Assembly (NCBI GenBank): GCA_028532985.1
Contig: JANCIK010000009.1
Location: 248,001 to 312,000 of the forward strand
Direction of reading: 5' to 3'
Source: Stropharia rugosoannulata
Lineage: Eukaryota > Basidiomycota > Agaricomycetes > Agaricales > Strophariaceae
Length of the DNA: 64,000 nt
This document shows positions 58,001 through 64,000 of the stretch, piece by piece. Numbering within the stretch: the first letter of the stretch is position 1; each line of letters starts with the position of its first letter. Below the pieces are notes generated by a model. The model saw only the letters and a list, made by a program, of their open reading frames with translations, had not been told where the DNA came from and made no database searches. Position numbers and translations under genes: made by a program.

Positions 58001-59450
58001 TCGTCGAGCTAAGCGTCCGATAGGCCCCCCGGACCTCGTTCTGCGCCCCAGGCCCATCTTGCCCCTATCCAGTGGCCTACACCCCGCCTGACACTTACTG
58101 CTCACCCTTTCCCTAGTGTGCTCCCTGCAATTATATGTGTTCACGCTCGTTCCGAGTATGGCTCATGCGTCTCGCTCTCTGCACGGTCCACGCATATCCA
58201 GTACCACCGTGTGTGGTTGCGCGCATAAAACTGCCGCTTCATTCAGGTGCGCACTTTTTCTTCTCCTTGGAGTTCCCGCGATGCACCATTATGCGCTTCG
58301 ACTTCACCTCTGCAGTCTTTCTTGGGCGCATCAGCACGCGCTCTCAGGTGCTGCTAATCTCCTGGGGTGTAGTTGTCTAGGTCGGAACGCAGGTGCTAAT
58401 GTGAGTTGCTCCATGGATCCCGCGTACCCATCAACGCGGCCGCTCATTGTTCTCGAGATTGTATGGGCAAGTCTTATCCGTCCCCTTGGGAAATTCAATA
58501 CCATCCTTTGTGCATTCGAGTGCGCCTGTCCTGTGTCTCTTTTCACCTCTCAAGATCTCAAGTCGGCTGCAACACGTATGCGATTATGGGTACTACAGAC
58601 TACAAAAATATGTCTGCGTAAATCCGACGGCATAATTCTCATTAAGCCCTCGACGCGCGATTTCCGGTTGCTCGCCGAGCCCTGGAGCACCTCTCTGGCT
58701 ATTGATACTCGTACATTCATGTACAGCTTCTACTGGCCCCGAACTCCACACCCGCGTCCGTGAGTGGTTTGTGCATCTGTCCCACGCCCAAGGAATGCGC
58801 ACTTTTGGCTTGACCCGACCGACAGTGCGATAGCTGTTGTCCATTCGGCTGCTCTGTGTAAACCTCGTTTGTGTCTAGTCATCTGAAAACTCTGTTAACC
58901 TTCGATGCCTACTACTGGGAGATTTGCTATCCTGTTCTCTGCTGACTGGGATCCCTACAACTGCATTGCGACGTTCACAGGTGCGTCAGCGCTCATGTGA
59001 ATCGTCCCCGGGATCATCTGTGGGGTGGAAGCGTGAGGTCCGCGAACTCTCTCTCTGGTCTGTGTGATACAGTAACTTGCGCGTGGTACTATATATTCTC
59101 AGTGATGACCATCTTCTGTATGTCGTGTCCCGAGCTACAAAAATTTGACTTTAATGTACTGCTTGATGCTTGATGTTTAGGCGCCCGCCTTTATTTGAAA
59201 TGTGTAAGTTCAAACGACGACAGAGACTTGTCCAGTGCTTACTCACCTCCCATACATTCTGCACTGTGTTAAACGCACTTCGTTCTTGTATATCATTGAC
59301 ACTGTCTTTCTCCATCGTCACCGCGGCGGTCTTTGCCACTGCTCGTACCGTCCAGAGTTCTGAGCAACAGTATTACTCTCCACACGTGAATAGTCCGTGC
59401 ACGCCTCTGACCATGCACCACAATATTATAGACCACTCACACCGTGGCCA
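52020..59450. repeat. Degenerate array of about 2.4-kb units, C/T-rich
   Basis: Landmarks recur in order about 2.4 kb apart. The block around CATTGAGAGCG...CAGCCACGTACRT occurs near 52060-52170, 54432-54537 and 56838-56913. The CCATCTCTGCGACGTG-like block occurs near 52655 and 55098. The ATGCACCTC...GCGATG block occurs near 52882 and 55241. A further copy of all three follows the second HET gene (near 62250, 62948 and 63153). The units are diverged and full of small indels, and the long open frames in them are not conserved between units. No intact gene was recognised. Confidence 0.65.
57781..57804. repeat. CCTGGT microsatellite, four copies
   Basis: Four perfect CCTGGT hexamers lie inside the C/T-rich array. 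Confidence 0.9.
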
Positions 59451-59594
59451 CCCAGAAAACCTACCCTTTGGCTGGCTGCCGGATTTCGTAAAAGTGTATA
59501 TATATTTCTGAACTCGTCGGAACGCTCAATTGGATAATACAAACTACAACATACATTCAGATATCGAGAGGAAGCAGTAATACAAGCTGGAATG

Positions 59595-61652
59595 TCACAG
59601 ATACAGCATTTTGATACGCAGACCGTGAGACTCTAACTCATCTTCCGGTATTGTGATTTCAGGGCTTTGCCCTTCAGGATCCTTTGAAGATTTCAGTGCA
59701 AAAATTGGAGGGGAAGTAGGCTTAACAAGGTATGAACGATCACACATTCTATATGATTCAGTTTGCATAGAGGATGATCCAGTAAAGGCGAGGGGTACCG
59801 AAATGGAGGGATTTTGGATGCATACGTTCCCATTTGTGATAGAGAAGTTGATAACTCCAAAGACAATAACTTTAAATTCGACGTCGTCAGGTTCAGAAAC
59901 GAATGATTCATCGTCGACAGGTTCAGAAATGACTGATTTGTCGTCGTCAGGTTCATAAATGACTGATTTGTCGCTGTCAGGGTCATAAATGACTGATTTT
60001 GCTAATAAAAAGAAGTCCCAAACTTCGCCATATAAATCTCCCATGGGGTGGAATGGAGTATTCAGCACATTGCGCTTTGTACCTGGGACAAGGAGAAGGT
60101 GTATACGTAGCCCCATGTGTGTGAGAAGGAATGGTTCAATAGGAGTTGCATCTTGGAGCTTAAGTTGAAAGACATCAGAACGATGTTGATATACATTCAA
60201 AGAAGATGGGATTATATTGGTATTCCTCCAAGTGTAGCCGCGGTTGAAAATATCCATAATGCAACGTTTCGAGTTGATGACTTCGCGCATCAGGCGAGAG
60301 AAGGCGCGCCGCGACCCTTCACCATATGCTATTGGCATGCTGACATCAAGAATACCCATTAGCGAGTAGGCCGTGTCCTCTTCACGAGTCACCTGCCTCC
60401 CACATGACATCTGCAATCGTCTGGATATCGGGATTTCCTTTTGGTATCCCGAGTTAAAGTAAAGAATTTCAAATGCCTGTATTCCTACAGCTGCTGCTAT
60501 TGTTTTGTGACTGCAAGTCAAGATAGTCCAGTTCTTGTTGTATACCGCCATCCTGCGGGGTGCCACAAGCTCTTGCAATGTCCATCCCCTAGTAAACCAT
60601 GAGTCTTGAGACATATTTTCCTGGGAGGTTGTCTCTGAAAGATAAACGAGGCAGAGACCGGCATTTCGGTACCATTTGTACATAGAGCGAATTGCCTCGT
60701 CTAGCTCCGCACTGCTCTCTTTATTGATGCAGCAGGTGTCGATCCATCCCAGACGGAAGCCGTGATCCCGGGCAGACGCTTCACAGAACTTTTTGATCTT
60801 TGCATATCCACCCGGATTCTGTTGCCTGGTAGGCCAGTCTTGATAGGAAATCTCGCCAGAAGTGGCTTTTTTCCATGTGTGAGAAAGGATCGTGTATCGG
60901 GCGTATTTGGAAATCAGTGCAATTATTTGTCTGCTTGTATATTCCAGATTGCGCCAAAGATATTTGCCACTAGGATCATGTTTGAAGTGATTTATTAGGG
61001 CGGGAAGAAAATCGGGGCTATAGTCGTCGATCTCCGCACATATACTTTCAACTATATATAGGGCGGCTTCGCGGTTGTCGACAAGGCGAATTTGCGATCC
61101 AGTGGAATCAAACGCCAATAGTCGCGTTGGCATCTTGGACACGTCGGTGCGGATCTTCTCCAAAAGAATGTCTTTGAACACTTGTCGAACTAGAATTTAT
61201 CAGTCAACTATAATAGATTACTTAGAGACACGTACACTCTGCTGGTACAACTCGTGGCCTACTGCTATCCTCCATAATGTTGATATTTACGCGAACAAGG
61301 GCCGTTGAGGGTGAAGTATTTGTAGAATTGGGATTGTATGTGGATGACGGTGATTCTGCCATACGGCACTCCTCGACAGTCTCTGCTATAAAACCTTTCA
61401 GACACCTGACAAATTCATTCTCAGGAGACTGTCCAGAGGAAGCGCTGCCTATTTCGGCCGCCGCTGGCTGTGTACGCGGGGTATCTAGAATCCTATTTCA
61501 ATTCTATTTCAACTACATATGGCGCTCAAGAACATACCCGAAGCCAAGCACTCATACACCATGGGCTTCACCAGATTCGCCAGCGCGGCAAGTAGTCCTC
61601 GAGCCTTGGGACTTTCAAAGCCTATCGATGCAGGAGTATTTACGTTCGACAT
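59595..61652 (-). CDS. HET-domain protein, copy 2
   Basis: Three exons on the minus strand (61652-61538, 61484-61236, 61189-59595) have introns of 53 and 46 bp, exactly as in copy 1, and give 652 residues. The N-terminal region (IGFESPKARGLLAALANLVK) and the HET domain (YTILSHTW, GWIDTCCINKESSAELDEAI, RGWTLQELVAP, TREEDTAYSLMGILDVSMP) are strongly conserved with copy 1 (47321-49336). A variable segment toward the C-terminus carries a 10-residue tandem repeat of the type SVISEPVDDE, absent in copy 1. The frame is intact, so both copies may be functional and could differ in specificity. It is likely involved in allorecognition or defence-related cell death (known for the family; not shown here). 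Confidence 0.92.
59881..60000. repeat. 30-bp minisatellite, four units, inside HET copy 2
   Basis: Four consecutive 30-bp units (59881, 59911, 59941, 59971) share TCGTCAGGTTCAKAAAYGA-like sequence. The unit length preserves the reading frame and encodes an acidic decapeptide repeat. Copy 1 of the gene lacks the repeat at the equivalent place. Confidence 0.92.
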
Positions 61653-61659
61653 TGTGTGG

Positions 61660-62190
61660 TAATGTCCTCGTCGTTGGAAAATGCGATCTAATGTGTATGA
61701 TTGGGTCCGGTGAGCAATGCGTGCTGCAGCAGTACAAAGTGCTTACACTCAGGACTGTGTCAATTCGTTATGGGGGAAGGAAGGAAGAATTGAAGCAATA
61801 AACGTCCGACCAGATTGTTCGGGAACGTGTCAAACACGTTTGGCGGCCTATTTAAAGTCTGCCATTGCCCACCGACTTATTTTTATCATGTATATTATTG
61901 AACAAACGGATGAACGTCTGTCTACATAAGCCCATATCTTCCATTATTCTCTCTGCCTTAGTACCCAATAGCGTCCGGTACTCTCCACTGGTGAGTAGAT
62001 GTCTCAGCCGTAGTGAATGGTTAGTGTTTGGTACTCTGGTATGACTCTCACAGCTCGTATGCCAGCCATGAGGCAGTTTATTTTTATTTGCTAACTGACA
62101 TGTCCGAGATTACACCGCTCTATTGATGCCTGCATAAATCTCCGTCCTCCTTCGTCCCTTTGCCTGCAATCCAGTCCACGGAGCACTGGG
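61660..62190. other. Upstream region of HET copy 2
   Basis: It matches 49340-49718 and 50225-50345 of the other copy, but without the foldback element. No gene is present. Confidence 0.6.
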
Positions 62191-64000
62191 TCGAGGGGGT
62201 CGCATAACACCTTTTTGAATCTCTCGTGCATCGCACTCACGACATACTCTACATTCAGAGCAGGCGCGTCAGGGCCAGACAGCATCGCCATCTATAGTAC
62301 ATTCTGTTTTTGAAGCACTCGGTCATGCCGCCGGCCCGCCGCCCGCGCAACGAAAAGGAGGCTACACAGCCACGTAAGTTCGTTTCGTCGTCACTGCCTT
62401 GTCACTGCCTCCTACTTACAACTTGTTTACAATACCTCAGGGACCCCTCGACAAGTTACAATTAACTTGCTTATGATTTTGGACCATAGCATCTTGCGAT
62501 ATTAATGGCTAGGTATCGTGGCGTACGCGAAGCACGGAATTGGACCTGTTCAGTGCTCACGAGAAGGCTGTAAACAAGAACGGGTACGGCTATGGTGATA
62601 GTGAAGAAGGGGATGAGAAGTGAGTGTTAGGTACGTGTCTGTGTTACCGGTCTATGCGTCGGCACACGTTTACGGTCTTTGTAGAGCCTGCTGGCACTTT
62701 CTTAGCCGGTTTACTGGTATCTGTATGCTGCATGTCTTGCTACGCGTCTCCCCGTTTGCATAGCGAGGAATGTGCCCGTCTTTCACCCGCCTCAGTGTGT
62801 GTTTATGCTTGATTTGTTTGACTAGCCCGCTGCCCCCGCTACCTGCCCTATGCTTGTCCAGGCCTGTGCTTACTAGCGGGCTAATCTGCATGTGGCCTCC
62901 CATTGACGGCCTTCTTTGCACGGTCGCGCTGTCGCGTCCAACGTCCGGCCATCTCTGCGACGTATCCCGCCCACCCACATCCCCTCGACATCACAAAGTC
63001 AGCCCGTGGTTGTATAGCTGCACCCCGGCTTCAGGTCCTAGTAATCCTACGAGCCTGCCTTTGTTCTATTTTCATTCCCGCCCTTCTTGGTGATCCACAT
63101 ACTCAAGTACTCGCGTACCAGCCGCCGCATGGGCTTTTCCCGCCTTTTCTTGGATGCACCTCCATGCACCTCGCCATCCCCGCGATGGGCCCCAGCGTAC
63201 ACTACGCATCCCGCTTCACCGCGCCTTTTACGCACATACACATACTTCCGTGTACGTCCAGCCTTGCGTCGCCCGTACATCCCTCCCCGCTTCTGCATAC
63301 CCCATCCTGTGCCCGCCTCACATTTCCCTCGATGCACCGGCATCTCACGGGCGTCGCGTCACGTCCACAGTCCGGCTATCTCCACGACGGAACCCGCCAG
63401 CCCACCCCCCTCCTCCACGACGCAGAGGCAGCCCGTGCGCGCCTAACATACACCGAGTATCACGGGTATGATGTTGACCGACACCTGATCTTGCATCGCC
63501 GTCACGCCAAGCTCGTCCGCCTACCAAAATGGGTCGTTTATACGACTCGGTGTAACAAGCGTTAAGCCTCTTGTTCGGTACACTTCAGTCTTACCACTGG
63601 CTCTGCATGCTGTCAACGTTTGTGATCAGCAAACGCAGGACAGAATCAAGTATTGCAGAGCTTTCTTCTGCAACGCCCGCCTCTCTGACTCATATTACGC
63701 AGATACATACGCAAGTCTTTCTAACTCACATAATAATTATCACAAATGCAATGTATATCAGCCCAGCGCAACCGCAAGCTGCGTAAGTTATTGCCGCTGG
63801 ATTAAACTTGGTCTTACATTGTGCTTCAATTTATAGGACGTGGATCACGTCTATCCGCGCATGAGAGAAGAAAGTACAAAGTTTGTAACAGACAATATGG
63901 ACAATATGCGCAGCACGCAATAACGCTCAACAGTTCTCCATGATGCACTGCCCTCGTTATCGAGCCTAAATTCTTGGGCACAATACATCGTACTGGATCA
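62191..64000. repeat. Further copy of the about 2.4-kb repeat; no intact gene
   Basis: Similarity to the 52-57 kb array resumes here: CATTCAGAGCAGG near 62250, CCATCTCTGCGACGT near 62948, TTTTCTTGGATGCACCTC near 63144. A short frame from ATG 62324 (MPPARRPRNEKEATQPR) ends at a good GTAAGT donor and corresponds to MPPARLLRNENMQPRT at 52122, so a decayed gene may underlie the repeat. Near 63750-63850 another short frame with a GTAAGT...TATAG intron runs toward the window end; it is unrecognised. Confidence 0.45.

Noticed and set aside
1..64000. tRNA or rRNA genes
   Set aside because: No cloverleaf-like or rRNA-like segment was noticed while reading, but a covariance search would be needed to exclude small RNA genes.

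Overview
The window looks like a gene-poor, repeat-rich chromosomal region of a filamentous basidiomycete, probably an agaricomycete. The reasons are GT-AG introns of about 45-70 bp, a KDZ-type transposase, a chromodomain-less Ty3/gypsy element and HET-domain genes. I recognise no housekeeping gene. Gene models are exon-by-exon readings of the raw sequence. Those supported by a second diverged copy in the same window (cassette genes, HET genes) are the most reliable.

Layout. 1-706: nothing seen. 707-9150: a Ty3/gypsy LTR retrotransposon with nearly identical LTRs but a gag-pol broken by many frameshifts. 9.4-18 kb: cassette A, a set of small intron-containing genes of unknown function, here called 0 (minus), 1 (plus), 2 (plus), 3 (plus) and 4 (minus), plus a fragment with a viroplasmin/RNase H1 N-terminal-like motif. 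18.7-21.9 kb: a decayed KDZ (Kyakuja-Dileera-Zisupton) transposase gene on the minus strand. 22-24 kb: degenerate tandem repeats. 24-30.9 kb: cassette B, a diverged second copy of the cassette-A genes with the same intron positions, but with genes 3 and 4 in a different mutual order. 30.9-33.9 kb: a non-coding tract packed with the heptamer TACTGTA/TACAGTA.

34-41 kb: a foldback/MITE-like element (34.77-35.62 kb); a 2.1-kb DNA transposon with perfect 58-bp terminal inverted repeats carrying a FAR1/WRKY-GCM1-like zinc-finger gene (36.73-38.83 kb); and a three-exon gene (40-41.1 kb) with a broken partial copy at 36.3 kb. 41.3-45.4 kb: a pyrimidine-rich, internally repeated non-coding tract. 45.46 kb: a small zinc-finger protein gene.

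47.3-49.3 and 59.6-61.7 kb: two paralogous three-exon HET-domain genes in a segmental duplication that includes their upstream regions. The first copy has a 506-bp foldback element just upstream, absent from the second. Between and after them lies a degenerate array of about 2.4-kb units rich in C and T on the plus strand.

Main proposal: genes 0-4 form a previously unfamiliar accessory cassette, present twice around a KDZ transposase and flanked by short-motif arrays. It may be the cargo of a large KDZ-type or other DNA transposon. Co-mobility is inferred; duplication of the gene set is read directly from the sequence.
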